Shown: piece by piece, positions 8,065-16,587 of the stretch
Position numbering within the stretch: the stretch's first letter is position 1
Layout of the letters: every line of letters begins with the position of its first letter
DNA from: Paenibacillus sp. DMB20
GTDB lineage: Bacteria; Bacillota; Bacilli; Paenibacillales; Paenibacillaceae
Assembly (NCBI RefSeq): GCF_000987955.1
Contig: NZ_LAZU01000055.1
Coordinates: 1 to 64,000, forward strand
DNA: 64,000 nt
Direction of reading: 5' to 3'
Program-made: the position numbers and the translations under genes
Notes under the pieces: model-generated
Told to the model about the DNA's origin: nothing
Seen by the model: only the letters and a program-made list of their open reading frames with translations
Databases searched by the model: none

Positions 8065-9104
8065 ATGACGTATTTTTACATAGGAACCTATGGCTCGGCT
8101 GAGGAAAAAGGGATATATTTGGGCGAGATGAATCGGGAAACGGGGGATTTGCAGCTGGTGGATGGAGCTTCCGGCATCGAAAACGCGACTTTCCTGGAAT
8201 GGGACGAGCTGCATCGGGTGCTGTATGCGGTCAGTGAAAAAGAGAACAGCGAAGTATTCGCTTATGCTGCCGATCCGGAAACCCGGAAGCTAAAGGTAAT
8301 CAGCCGGAAGGCAACGGAATCCTCCGGGGCCTGCCACGTCTCCCGCTCGCGGGACGGCAAATATTTGTTCACGACCGGTTACAGCGACGGCCGGATTTCG
8401 GTTTTTGCGCTGGAAGGGGAAGGGGCTATCGGAGAGATTTCTTCCCTGATCCGCCACAGCGGCAGAGGATTGCGGGATGATCGTCAGTCGGAGGCGCATC
8501 CGCATTCCATTTTCCAGGATCCCCATCATGAATATGTGGTAGTGTGCGATCTGGGCATGGATAATGTGAACCTTTACCGGCTGGAGGACGGCAAACTGGT
8601 GACCCACCGCGAGATCGCCATGCCGCCGGGCTCCGGTCCCCGCCATGTCGCTTTCCATCCGTCAGGACAGTGGATGTACTGCGTGAATGAGCTGAACTGC
8701 ACGGTAACCGTGTTTGCTTACGATTCAACTTTTGGCGATCTGAAAACACTTCAGCATGTTTCAACCCTCCCTCCGGGCGTGAGGTGGAGAATACGGCGGC
8801 TCAGGTCACCGTATCGCCTTGCGGGCGGTTTCTGTATGCTTCGAACCGGGGACATGACAGCATCGTGCAGTATATCATTGACGCCGAGAACGGCATGCTG
8901 CAAGCGGTGAATTGGGTTTCCTCCGGCGGAAAGACGCCGCGCCATTTTAGCCTTCTGCCCGGCGGATTTTTGGTATCGGCGAATCAGGACAGCGGTTCGA
9001 TCGCAAGTTACAAGATTAACAAAGATACCGGCGGGCTGGAAGCTACCGGCTTTACGTTGGAAGTGCCGCGCCCGGTGTGCATCTGTCCGGTGGGGGAAGC
9101 GTAG
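8065..9104 (+). pseudogene. 6-phosphogluconolactonase-like (lactonase family) protein, frameshifted
   Basis: Two frames combine to a protein of about 346 residues of the seven-bladed propeller lactonase family (YkgB/Pgl type). Conserved parts are YIGTYGS at the start, AHPHSIFQDP, DLGMDNV, GSGPRHVAFHPSG and, after the break, VSPCGRFLYASNRGHDSI and TPRHFSL. The frame is lost at about 8780; restoring one G (GTG-GAG-GTG-GAG) joins LPPGV to EVENTAAQ exactly. The enzyme would hydrolyse a sugar lactone in the cytosol. AUG at 8065 is preceded by AAGGAGTGATGGGGC. Confidence 0.85.
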
Positions 9105-9140
9105 CGGAAGGGCGGAATTTTCATAGTTGAATCAACAGTT

Positions 9141-9175
9141 GGGCCCGGGGATCATGTTCCCCGGGCCCATTTCAT
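9141..9175. terminator. Strong GC hairpin between convergent genes
   Basis: GGGCCCGGGG (9141-9150) pairs perfectly with CCCCGGGCCC (9159-9168), 8-nt loop. The T tail is short (ATTTC). Placed between the lactonase (+) and the SleB-like gene (-), it could serve both. Confidence 0.65.
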
Positions 9176-9326
9176 TATAAGAAAGTATAAGATTTCATTT
9201 ATGATCGACTTATGTTTCTCTCAGCAACCTATCGTCCATTCGAAGGACGACAACGTTTATTGCTCGCAGAATCCATTTAGGCTAGGTGTCGTTCTGCTTG
9301 GTGTTTGTTCTGCTTGCCCGTACCGT

Positions 9327-9980
9327 TTAATTCGCAAAAGTATGGCGTCCGATTTGCATTGTAGGCGTACGCGTCCAAATCCATTTACTGGTGGCCGTTT
9401 TCGGATTAAAGTAGTAATGAGAGTTTCCGGTCGGGTCCCACCCGCGTACGGCATCGAGAGCGGCCATATAAGCCGTCCGATTCGGCTCCATTCCGTACTG
9501 CCCGTCCATGACGGCAGTAAACGCGTTTTTCTGGAATACGACGCCTTCGATCGTGTTCGGGAATTCGTCCGACTGGATCCGGTTCATCACGACGGCGCCG
9601 ACGGCAACCTGACCTTTGTAGGATTCCCCGCGGGCTTCGCTGTAAATGATTTTGGCCATGATGTCCATTTCGGGTTTGCTCAGCGTGTATTTTCTGAGCT
9701 GTCTCCACGTGGCGGGGCCGGCAATCCCGTCCGGGTAGGCGCCGTACTCTTTTTGGAATTCCAGAACGCTGGATACCGTGCCGGGGCCGTATTTCCCGTC
9801 CAATGCTCCGTCGTAGAGACCGAGCGTTTTCAGCCGGTACTGCAGGTCCCAGACTTTAGGGTCCTCAATGCCGTATTTGAGGACGGGGGCCGCTTCGGCC
9901 TTGTCCTCTTTAAAGCCCAGGCTTTGAATGACAAAGAGGACGATAAGGATAGCGAATACTTTCCACTTGCAAGCTGTCAT
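9327..9980 (-). CDS. sleB: SleB-type cell wall hydrolase (spore cortex lytic family)
   Basis: A 217-residue exported protein: signal peptide (VFAILIVLFVIQSLGF), a peptidoglycan-binding domain (residues about 38-90, YRLKTLGLYDGALDGKYG) and a Hydrolase_2/SleB catalytic domain (residues about 105-217) with the catalytic Glu in IIYSEARGES and VAVGAVVMNRI. Such lytic transglycosylases open the spore cortex in germination; paralogues act in vegetative wall turnover, so sleB is a family call. No ypeB partner is adjacent. AUG at 9980 has GGAAGGAG 9 nt upstream. Confidence 0.85.
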   Translation of the reverse strand: MTACKWKVFAILIVLFVIQSLGFKEDKAEAAPVLKYGIEDPKVWDLQYRLKTLGLYDGALDGKYGPGTVSSVLEFQKEYGAYPDGIAGPATWRQLRKYTLSKPEMDIMAKIIYSEARGESYKGQVAVGAVVMNRIQSDEFPNTIEGVVFQKNAFTAVMDGQYGMEPNRTAYMAALDAVRGWDPTGNSHYYFNPKTATSKWIWTRTPTMQIGRHTFAN

Positions 9981-10107
9981 CGTAATCATCTCCTTCCGGA
10001 TGAATTATAATGGGCGGCAGGCAGCTGGACAACGGCATAAACTGGAAAAAACCTGGGAGGCCTTGCCGCTCTAAGTGGAAATGGATTACATTTTGGCAAG
10101 CCAACTA

Positions 10108-10125
10108 ACTAGCTTATTCGCTAGT
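10108..10125 (+). promoter_or_regulatory. Inverted repeat upstream of the response regulator
   Basis: ACTAGC-N6-GCTAGT, 36 bp before the response regulator start codon. A possible autoregulatory site; no good -35/-10 pair was matched around it. Confidence 0.35.
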
Positions 10126-10161
10126 ATCCAACTTGCATTATACATAGGAGGTAATTATTGT

Positions 10162-10863
10162 ATGACAGCTTCGATACTGCTTGTTGAGGATGACCTTTCC
10201 ATCGGGGAAATGGTCGAAAACTATCTTTCAGGCGAGGGATTTGAAATTTGCAGGGCCAAAGACGGAGAGGAAGCGCTCCATCTGTTCAACAGCCGATCCT
10301 TTGATCTGGTTCTGCTTGATCTGATGTTGCCGAAGCTTGGCGGCATGGACTTTCTCCGGATCGTCCGGGAACGGAGCCATGTGCCGATTCTCATTCTTTC
10401 CGCCAAAGACGGAGAGGCCGATAAGGCGCTGGGGCTCGGATTCGGAGCCGATGACTATATCGCCAAGCCGTTTTCCATGATCGAGCTGACGGCCAGAGTC
10501 AAGGCGGCCATCCGCCGTGCCACGTTTTATGCGGACGTAAATCCGCCGGCGCAGGATTCCCGCATCGTGAAGGTGCATGAGCTGTCCATGGACCTGGACA
10601 ACCTGACCGTAAGCAAGAACGGACGTGAAATCAAGCTGACCGCCAAGGAGTTGGAGCTGTTAAAGCTTTTTCTGACTCACCCGAAAAAAGTATTTACGAA
10701 GCAGCAAATTTACAGCTCCGTCTGGAAAGACGAGTATTACGGAGACGAGAACGTCATCAATGTCCATATGAGCCGGCTGCGCGAAAAAATCGAGGACGAG
10801 CCCTCGGTTCCCCAGTACATCAAGACGCTATGGGGGATCGGGTACCGGTTGGGGGAATTTTAG
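10162..10863 (+). CDS. OmpR-family response regulator
   Basis: A 233-residue regulator. Receiver domain: acidic pair EDD at 9-11, phospho-acceptor Asp in LVLLDLMLP (about 53), switch Lys in DDYIAKPF (about 104). C-terminal winged helix with KELELLKLFL and SRLREKIED..IKTLWGIGYRL. AUG at 10162 has AGGAGGT 8 nt upstream; the longer frame from 10075 lacks a ribosome site. The kinase starts 1 nt after the stop codon, followed by an ABC exporter, the arrangement of antimicrobial-peptide resistance loci. Confidence 0.92.
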   Translation: MTASILLVEDDLSIGEMVENYLSGEGFEICRAKDGEEALHLFNSRSFDLVLLDLMLPKLGGMDFLRIVRERSHVPILILSAKDGEADKALGLGFGADDYIAKPFSMIELTARVKAAIRRATFYADVNPPAQDSRIVKVHELSMDLDNLTVSKNGREIKLTAKELELLKLFLTHPKKVFTKQQIYSSVWKDEYYGDENVINVHMSRLREKIEDEPSVPQYIKTLWGIGYRLGEF

Positions 10864-10864
10864 C

Positions 10865-11803
10865 ATGGTGCTAAATATGGCGCTCGCCGTTGCCGTCATC
10901 GCCCTGGCGGCCATGAATGCCGCGCAATATATAGCCAGGAGGCGAATGGGCCGGGATCTAAGGTATGTCACTTCCAAGCTCGACTCCATTATGAATGCCT
11001 CGTCGCAGGAGCAAGTGCTCCTTCCGACCGGGGACCCGGACGTCCGGGAGCTGCTGAATGCCGTTAACCGGCTGCTTGAGCTGAAGCGGCGATATGAGGT
11101 GGAGTTCACCAGAACCGAGCTTGCCATGCGCAAAATGCTGGCGAATATTTCCCATGATTTGAAAACGCCGCTGACCGTGGTGCTGGGGTATATTGAAATG
11201 ATCGCGAGCAAGCCCGGCATGGAGCCGGAGGAGCGGGAGCGTCTGCTCGCAAAAGTCCAGGCTAAGGCGGTGGAAATCGTCGATTTGATGAACCGCTTTT
11301 TTGATCTGGCGAAGCTGGAATCCGGTGACCGCGACTTTCCGTTGACCCGGGTTCACATGAACGAATTTTGCCGTGGCGCCATTTTGACCTATTACGATTT
11401 GCTGGAGTCCGGCGGGCTTTCGACGGAGATCGACATTCCGGACGACCCGGTCTATGCCCGGGGCAACGAGGAGGCCCTTGGGCGGGTGCTGAACAACCTG
11501 TTGTCGAACGCTCTCCGCTACGGCGCAGAGGGCGGGGTAATCGGCCTTAGGCTCTGGGGCACCGAAGAAGAGGTGTTCATTGACGTATGGGACCGGGGAA
11601 AAGGAATCTCGGAGCGCGATCAGCGTTTTGTTTTTGAACGGATGTATACGCTGGAGGATTCCCGGAACCCGGCCTTTCAGGGAAGCGGTCTGGGACTGAC
11701 GATTACCAAAAGGCTCGTGGAGCAAATGGACGGTGAAATATCGCTCAAGAGCCGACCCTATCAATCCACGGTGTTTACGGTGAAGCTGCGCCGGATTCCA
11801 TAA
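10865..11803 (+). CDS. Sensor histidine kinase with minimal sensor region
   Basis: A 312-residue kinase with a single N-terminal membrane helix (residues about 4-22) and no extracellular domain. H-box NISHDLKTPLTVVLGY (His near 95), N-box NNLLSNALRYG, G1 DRGKGI, G2 GSGLGLTITKRL. Kinases of this type beside lantibiotic-immunity ABC genes sense through the membrane or through the transporter. Start AUG 10865 lies 1 nt after the regulator stop, within the same operon. Confidence 0.9.
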   Translation: MVLNMALAVAVIALAAMNAAQYIARRRMGRDLRYVTSKLDSIMNASSQEQVLLPTGDPDVRELLNAVNRLLELKRRYEVEFTRTELAMRKMLANISHDLKTPLTVVLGYIEMIASKPGMEPEERERLLAKVQAKAVEIVDLMNRFFDLAKLESGDRDFPLTRVHMNEFCRGAILTYYDLLESGGLSTEIDIPDDPVYARGNEEALGRVLNNLLSNALRYGAEGGVIGLRLWGTEEEVFIDVWDRGKGISERDQRFVFERMYTLEDSRNPAFQGSGLGLTITKRLVEQMDGEISLKSRPYQSTVFTVKLRRIP

Positions 11804-11830
11804 GAAGCGGGAAATGGGCTCTTGATTCAT

Positions 11831-11862
11831 GAACTCATGAGTTTCTGAACTTAAGAGTTTCG
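11831..11862 (+). promoter_or_regulatory. Tandem 16-bp direct repeats upstream of the ABC exporter
   Basis: GAACTCATGAGTTTCT (11831-11846) is followed at once by GAACTTAAGAGTTTCG (11847-11862), 13 of 16 identical. A TACAAT -10 box at 11899-11904 has no matching -35, as expected for an activator-dependent promoter. Adjacent direct repeats are the usual binding pattern for OmpR-family regulators, so the gene at 10162 is the likely ligand. Confidence 0.6.
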
Positions 11863-11958
11863 TAAGAATTGCGAAATAATTATGAAAATGCTCCCGGCTA
11901 CAATGAGGTTAGGGTAAGTCATCCAATGAGAAGCAAGTAGAGAGGGGCTAGTTAAAAC

Positions 11959-12882
11959 ATGGGTTATGTAGTGAGCACCCGGCATCTATCCAAAACGTTT
12001 AACGGGAAAGAAGTCGTATCCGGTGTCAGCATGAACATTTCGCACGGACAAATCTATGGATTTTTAGGTCCGAACGGGGCCGGGAAAACGACGCTTATGA
12101 AAATGCTGCTAAATCTGATCAAGCCGACAAGCGGCGAGATCGAGATTTTCGGCGAGAGGCTTATGCCTCACTCGGTCGAGTTGTTTAAACGGATCGGCAG
12201 CATCATCGAGTATCCGATTTTTTACGAGAAGCTGACGGCGAAAGACAATCTGGAATTGCATTGCGAGTATATGGGGCTGCATGACAAAAAAGCGATCGGC
12301 GAAGCGCTTGAGCTTGTCAAGCTGACTGCGGCGGACGGCAAGCCCGTTCGCGAGTTTTCCTTGGGGATGAAGCAAAGGCTCGGCATGGCCCGTGCCCTTG
12401 TGACCAAGCCGGAGCTGCTGATTTTGGACGAACCGATTAACGGGCTGGATCCCGTGGGCATCAAAGATTTCAGGGATTTGTTCCAGATGCTCAGCAAGGA
12501 ATACGGAATAACGCTGCTTATTTCGAGCCATTTGCTGTCCGAAATCGAGCAGGTGGCCGACACGATCGGCATCATCCAGAACGGGATCCTGAAAGAAGAG
12601 GTCTCTATGAGCGATCTGAAGAACCGCAACAGGGACTTTATCGAAATCGTTACGCCGGATTGCCGGAAGGCGGCATTCGTGCTGGAAAACAGCCTGAACA
12701 TCGGGAACTTCAAGGTGATCGGCGATTCCGTCATCCGCATCTATGAACAGGACGTTTCCCAGCAGGAGATTTCCAAAGCGCTTATCCTGAACAACGTGGC
12801 CATCGAATCGATCAATCACAAGCGTGCCTCCTTGGAGGAGTACTTCATGAACCAGGTCGGCGGAGGTGAAAAATATGCTTAA
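11959..12882 (+). CDS. BcrA-like ABC transporter ATP-binding protein
   Basis: A 307-residue ATPase of the bacitracin/lantibiotic-protection group. Walker A GPNGAGKTT (about 37-45), Q-loop IIEYPIFYE, signature FSLGMKQRL, Walker B LLILDEPINGLDP, and the switch His in LLISSHLLS. The C-terminal 90 residues are the family's accessory domain. It pairs with the permease that overlaps its 3' end by 8 nt. Likely role: removing or expelling membrane-active peptides under control of the preceding two-component system. Confidence 0.88.
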   Translation: MGYVVSTRHLSKTFNGKEVVSGVSMNISHGQIYGFLGPNGAGKTTLMKMLLNLIKPTSGEIEIFGERLMPHSVELFKRIGSIIEYPIFYEKLTAKDNLELHCEYMGLHDKKAIGEALELVKLTAADGKPVREFSLGMKQRLGMARALVTKPELLILDEPINGLDPVGIKDFRDLFQMLSKEYGITLLISSHLLSEIEQVADTIGIIQNGILKEEVSMSDLKNRNRDFIEIVTPDCRKAAFVLENSLNIGNFKVIGDSVIRIYEQDVSQQEISKALILNNVAIESINHKRASLEEYFMNQVGGGEKYA

Positions 12883-13564
12883 ATTAATGAAGCTGGAGCT
12901 GCGCAAGCATAAACTCGGCTGGTACTGGAAAGGCGTATTAATCGCCAACCTGCTTATTGTGGTTTTTATGGGCCTGCTTCCTTCCCTCGATGATGAGCTT
13001 GAGGTCGCTTTTGCCTCGTACGAGGAAGTGTTTTTGGCGATGGGGACAATGGTGCGGGTGGTGTATGTCATTTTTGCATCGGTCTTGATCAGTTCGTTCA
13101 TCATTCAGGAATACAATAACAAAACCATTTCGGTTCTGTTTACGTATCCGGTCCTCCGCAAAAAGCTGATTGCCGCCAAGCTTCTGCTGATCATGGCGAT
13201 CACCCTGGTTACCATCCTGATATCCAATGTGATGGTGGTTGCGTCCTTTCTTGCGCTGAACGCGTTCATGGATATCATGCAAGGAACGCTGTCCACGGAA
13301 TTGATGGTCCATCAGACGGTGAACATGCTCATTCAGGGCTTGTCAGCGGTCGGCATCAGCATGGTGCCGCTATACTTCGGCATGCGGAAAAAATCGGCGG
13401 CAGCAACGATCATTTCGTCGGTCCTCCTCATAGGCATCATCAGCTCCAACAACGGCGGATTTTCGATCGGTCAGTTTATCGCCGTGCCGATTACGGTCGG
13501 ACTTATCGGCCTGGCCATCGCCTATCTGTCATTCAAGAACGTGGACAATACCGATATTGCCTGA
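12875..13564 (+). CDS. ABC-2 type permease of the BcrA-like exporter
   Basis: A 229-residue membrane protein with six predicted helices (first VLIANLLIVVFMGLLP; last VPITVGLIGLAIAYLSF), typical of lantibiotic-immunity permeases such as SpaE/MutE. AUG at 12875 has GGAGG 8 nt upstream; GUG at 12866 is less likely. Overlap with the ATPase gene supports a two-subunit complex. Confidence 0.83.
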   Translation: MLKLMKLELRKHKLGWYWKGVLIANLLIVVFMGLLPSLDDELEVAFASYEEVFLAMGTMVRVVYVIFASVLISSFIIQEYNNKTISVLFTYPVLRKKLIAAKLLLIMAITLVTILISNVMVVASFLALNAFMDIMQGTLSTELMVHQTVNMLIQGLSAVGISMVPLYFGMRKKSAAATIISSVLLIGIISSNNGGFSIGQFIAVPITVGLIGLAIAYLSFKNVDNTDIA

Positions 13565-13655
13565 CAGGATTTTACCTTGTGCATGTAGAAAATGTCATAG
13601 ATTCGAGTTTATGTTGGCATTTTTAACTCCGGGTCAAGACTGAAGGAGGGAATGC

Positions 13656-14294
13656 ATGTACAAGGTGATGATCGTCGATTTTAACGGAACGCTGGTCCAG
13701 AGCAAATATTTAGTGATTAAGCTGATGAATGATTTAGCGGATAAATACGGATATGAAAAGATTGCCGATGAACATATTGAACGGCTTGCCGCCATGACGA
13801 TCCGGGAACGGCTCAAGCTGATGAAATGCCCGTTTTACAAGCTGCCCCTGCTGGTGGCCGATGTGAAGAAGAGGTATAAAGAGGACGTGGTGAGCCTTGA
13901 TATCGTTCCGGGAATCGTGGACGTGCTTGCCGCTGCCAAGAACAACGGAATGACGATGGGGATTCTCTCCTCCAACAGCAAGGAAAATATACAGAGGTTC
14001 CTCGGCATGCATAACGGTGAAATGTTTGATTTCGTGTATACGGCAAAGAGCATATTCGGCAAGGATAAAGCGCTGAAAAAGTTGCTGAAGGAACGCGGAT
14101 TCGCCAAGGAGGAAGTGCTGTACGTCGGCGATGAGCTGCGGGATGCGGAGGCCTGCCGGAAGTCGGGGATCGCCTGTGCGCTGGTTACCTGGGGATATGA
14201 TGCGGAGGAACTGCTGCAGAGAGGAAATCCCGAATATATGGTCCGCCGCCCGGAGGAACTGCATGACATCCTGTCGCCGGGGAAGGAAACCTGA
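13656..14294 (+). CDS. HAD-superfamily hydrolase with altered DxD motif
   Basis: A 212-residue HAD-like protein. Motif I reads VDFNGTLV, so the second Asp of the usual DxD is Asn. Motif II is ILSSNS (about 108), Lys lies in GKDKAL and motif IV is VLYVGDELRDAEA. The Asp-to-Asn change removes the usual general acid/base for phosphatases, which suggests slow, different or lost activity. AUG 13656 has GAAGGAGGG upstream. Own transcription unit ending at the 14363 terminator. Confidence 0.83.
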   Translation: MYKVMIVDFNGTLVQSKYLVIKLMNDLADKYGYEKIADEHIERLAAMTIRERLKLMKCPFYKLPLLVADVKKRYKEDVVSLDIVPGIVDVLAAAKNNGMTMGILSSNSKENIQRFLGMHNGEMFDFVYTAKSIFGKDKALKKLLKERGFAKEEVLYVGDELRDAEACRKSGIACALVTWGYDAEELLQRGNPEYMVRRPEELHDILSPGKET

Positions 14295-14362
14295 CTTGAC
14301 CTGAGCATTCCGCATGGAAGAGAAACCTTCTTGCCGAGAAGCTGTTGCTTGCGGATAGAGAG

Positions 14363-14394
14363 AGCCGGTGCCCGGAATGCCGGCTTTCTTTTTC
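14363..14394 (+). terminator. Terminator after the HAD gene
   Basis: AGCCGG (14363-14368) pairs with CCGGCT (14380-14385), followed by TTCTTTTT. Confidence 0.8.
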
Positions 14395-14409
14395 GATTGC
14401 AAAAAACGT

Positions 14410-14468
14410 TTGACAGACCGAGTCATTGAATTTAAAATAGCCTATAACATACTAAACAGGTAGGAATT
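14410..14468 (+). promoter_or_regulatory. Promoter and operator-like motif of the sulfate transport operon
   Basis: -35 TTGACA (14410-14415), 17-bp spacer, -10 TAAAAT (14433-14438). Just downstream lies CATACTA-N4-GGT-N-GGAA (14448-14466). The same pattern recurs at 17570-17588 before yezD. Shared position and sequence point to one sulfur regulator; CymR/Rrf2 control is known for such operons in Firmicutes, but the identity is inferred. Confidence 0.65.
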
Positions 14469-14492
14469 ATAAAGTTTGTTCTCACCGTATGA

Positions 14493-14586
14493 ACGGAGGA
14501 ACACCCGATGGATTGGCAGGCACGGCCATAGAGGCTGGCTTGACCCTTGTCCTTTGGGGGTTGCTCCGTTTTTTTTCGCCTTCTGA
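14493..14586 (+). promoter_or_regulatory. Leader with intrinsic terminator and tiny ORF (possible attenuator)
   Basis: ACGGAG..AAC.CCC (14493-14506) pairs with GGGGGTT.CTCCGT (14566-14579), followed by eight T: an intrinsic terminator inside the leader. The 5' arm contains a ribosome site (GGAGG, 14495-14499) for the 7-codon ORF MDWQARP (14508-14531, stop TAG). A ribosome starting there would prevent the stem from forming. This looks like transcription attenuation of sulfate uptake; a full longer frame from 14489 through the terminator is less likely. Confidence 0.5.
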
Positions 14587-14624
14587 TCCTGTTTGGCAAA
14601 GAAAAATAGGGGAAGTGATTCCAT

Positions 14625-15700
14625 ATGAAAAAGGGTTTGAAACGAGGAGTTCTCATTGGCATGGCGGTGATGATGGCGGCAGCTTTGGCGCCTGCGGCGG
14701 GGATAAAGCAGATAAGGCGGCAGCGGACCAGGATGGAGGCAAGGCATCGGGGGCCGGAGTGAAAAACGTGGAATTGCTGAACGTATCCTATGATCCGACC
14801 CGGGAGTTGTACGAAAGCTACAATAAGGCGTTTGCCGCATACTGGGAGCGGGAAAAGGGGCAGAAGGTGACGTTTAAGCAGTCGCACGGCGGTTCGGGCA
14901 AGCAGAGCCGGGCGGTGATCGACGGCCTGGAAGCGGACGTGGTCACCCTGGCGCTAGGCTATGACATCGACGCAATCCGGCAGGCAGGGCTGATTGACGA
15001 GGGCTGGGAAGGCGAGTTTGAGCATAACAGCGCGCCTTACACGTCCACGATCGTTTTTCTGGTAAGGAAAGGGAACCCGAAAAGCATCCAGGACTGGCCG
15101 GATTTGATCAAGGATGGGGTCGAAGTCATTACCCCGAATCCGAAAACCTCCGGGGGCGCGCGCTGGAACTATCTTGCCGCCTGGGGGTATGCGCTGAAGG
15201 CGAACAATAACGATGAGGCGAAGGCCCGGGAATTCGTGAAAGAGCTGTTTACCCATGTGCCTGTACTTGACAGCGGAGCGCGAGGGGCTACCACGACGTT
15301 TGTGGAGCGGGGAATCGGGGACGTGCTGCTGGCCTGGGAAAATGAAGCCTACCTTTCCATTAACGAGCTCGGTCCGGATCAATTCGAAATCGTGAATCCT
15401 TCGGTCAGCATTTTGGCGGAGCCGCCGGTGGCCGTCGTTGACAAAATCGCCGACAAGCATGGAACGCGCGAAGTAGCGGAGGGCTATCTTAAATATTTGT
15501 ACAGCGAGGAAGGCCAGACCATAGCCGCTAAAAATTATTATCGGCCCACGTTGGAAGCGGTAAGCGGGAAATTCAAGGATCAGTTTCCGGCGATTGAGCT
15601 GTTTACGCTGAAGGATGTGTTTGGAACCTGGGAAGAGACGCAGAAAAAGCATTTTGACGACGGGGGCATTTTCGATCGGATTTATGTGCCCGGCAGCTGA
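14625..15700 (+). pseudogene. Sulfate ABC transporter substrate-binding lipoprotein, frameshifted
   Basis: AUG at 14625 opens a lipoprotein signal (MKKGLKRGVLIGMAVMMAAA). The frame breaks at 14687-14688 (TTGGCGCC). Adding one G gives the lipobox LGAC followed by GGDKADK, and the downstream frame then runs to 15700: about 358 residues in all. The mature part matches periplasmic-type sulfate binders (Sbp/CysP): ELLNVSYDPTRELY, KQSHGGSGKQ, TPNPKTSGGARWNYLAAWGYA, SGARGATTTF. It would deliver sulfate or thiosulfate to the CysT/CysW permease next door. The exact repair by one base in a G run suggests a sequencing error. Confidence 0.88.
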
Positions 15701-15722
15701 TCGGAGAAAGGATGTGCAAAGA

Positions 15723-16564
15723 ATGGCTTCGCTACGGACCAAGAGCAGAACGCGGCGCAGGGTCATCCCCGGCTTCGGCATCGGGATGGGATTCACCGCG
15801 TTTTACGTGAGCCTCGTGGTGCTTGTGCCGCTGTCGGCGCTGCTGCTGAACCATACCGGCTTGACGTGGGATAAGTTTTGGGCGATCGCCGTTGATCCCC
15901 GGGTGTTGGCTTCCTATCGGGTCAGTCTCGGGACGGCGGCCATGGCCGCCTTGGCCGACACGATCCTCGGCCTGCTGCTGGCCTGGGTTCTGGTCCGCTA
16001 CGACTTTCCCGGCAAAGCGATTTGGGATGCGTTGATCGATCTTCCGTTTGCGCTGCCAACAGCCGTGGCGGGCGTTGCGCTCACGGCGATCTATTCCTCC
16101 AACGGCTGGGTCGGGTCGCTGCTTGAGCCGCTGGGCATCAAGGCCGCGTTCACGCCGCTCGGCATTACGCTGGCGCTCATGTTTATCGGCATTCCGTTCG
16201 TGGTTCGAACCGTTCAGCCGGTCCTGCAGGATGCCGAACGGGACGCCGAAGAAGCGGCGGCTACGCTGGGAGCCGGGCGTGGCGGACGTTTCGTTTGGTC
16301 ATCTTCCCTGCGCTTATTCCGCCGCTGCTCACGGGATTTGCGCTGGCGTTCGCGCGGGGGATCGGCGAATACGGCTCGGTGGTGTTCATATCCGGCAACA
16401 TGCCGATGAAGACGGAGATCGCTCCGCTGCTCATCATGTCGAAGCTGGAGCAGTTCGACTACGCAGGCGCGACCGCCGTCGCTTTGCTGCTGCTGCTCAT
16501 CTCGTTTGTCATGCTGTTCGGCATCAATCTGCTGCAGCGCTGGACGAGGAAAACCGCACGTTAA
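15723..16564 (+). pseudogene. cysT: Sulfate ABC transporter permease CysT, frameshifted
   Basis: AUG at 15723 gives a 280-residue permease once the frame is corrected at about 16277-16282. Six helices; the permease loop EEAAATLGAG lies directly before the break. After it, the other frame continues LVIFPALIPPLLTGFALAF and GIGEYGSVVFISGN, both typical of CysT. A single missing base (GGG-CGN-TGG) repairs it. The gene sits 22 nt after the binding-protein gene and 23 nt before cysW. Confidence 0.87.
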
Positions 16565-16587
16565 AATCGAAAGAAGGGGGAGACATC

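Noticed and set aside
14445..14625. SAM (S-box) riboswitch before the sulfate operon
   Set aside because: None of the S-box core sequences is present; the leader is a simple stem terminator with a tiny ORF.
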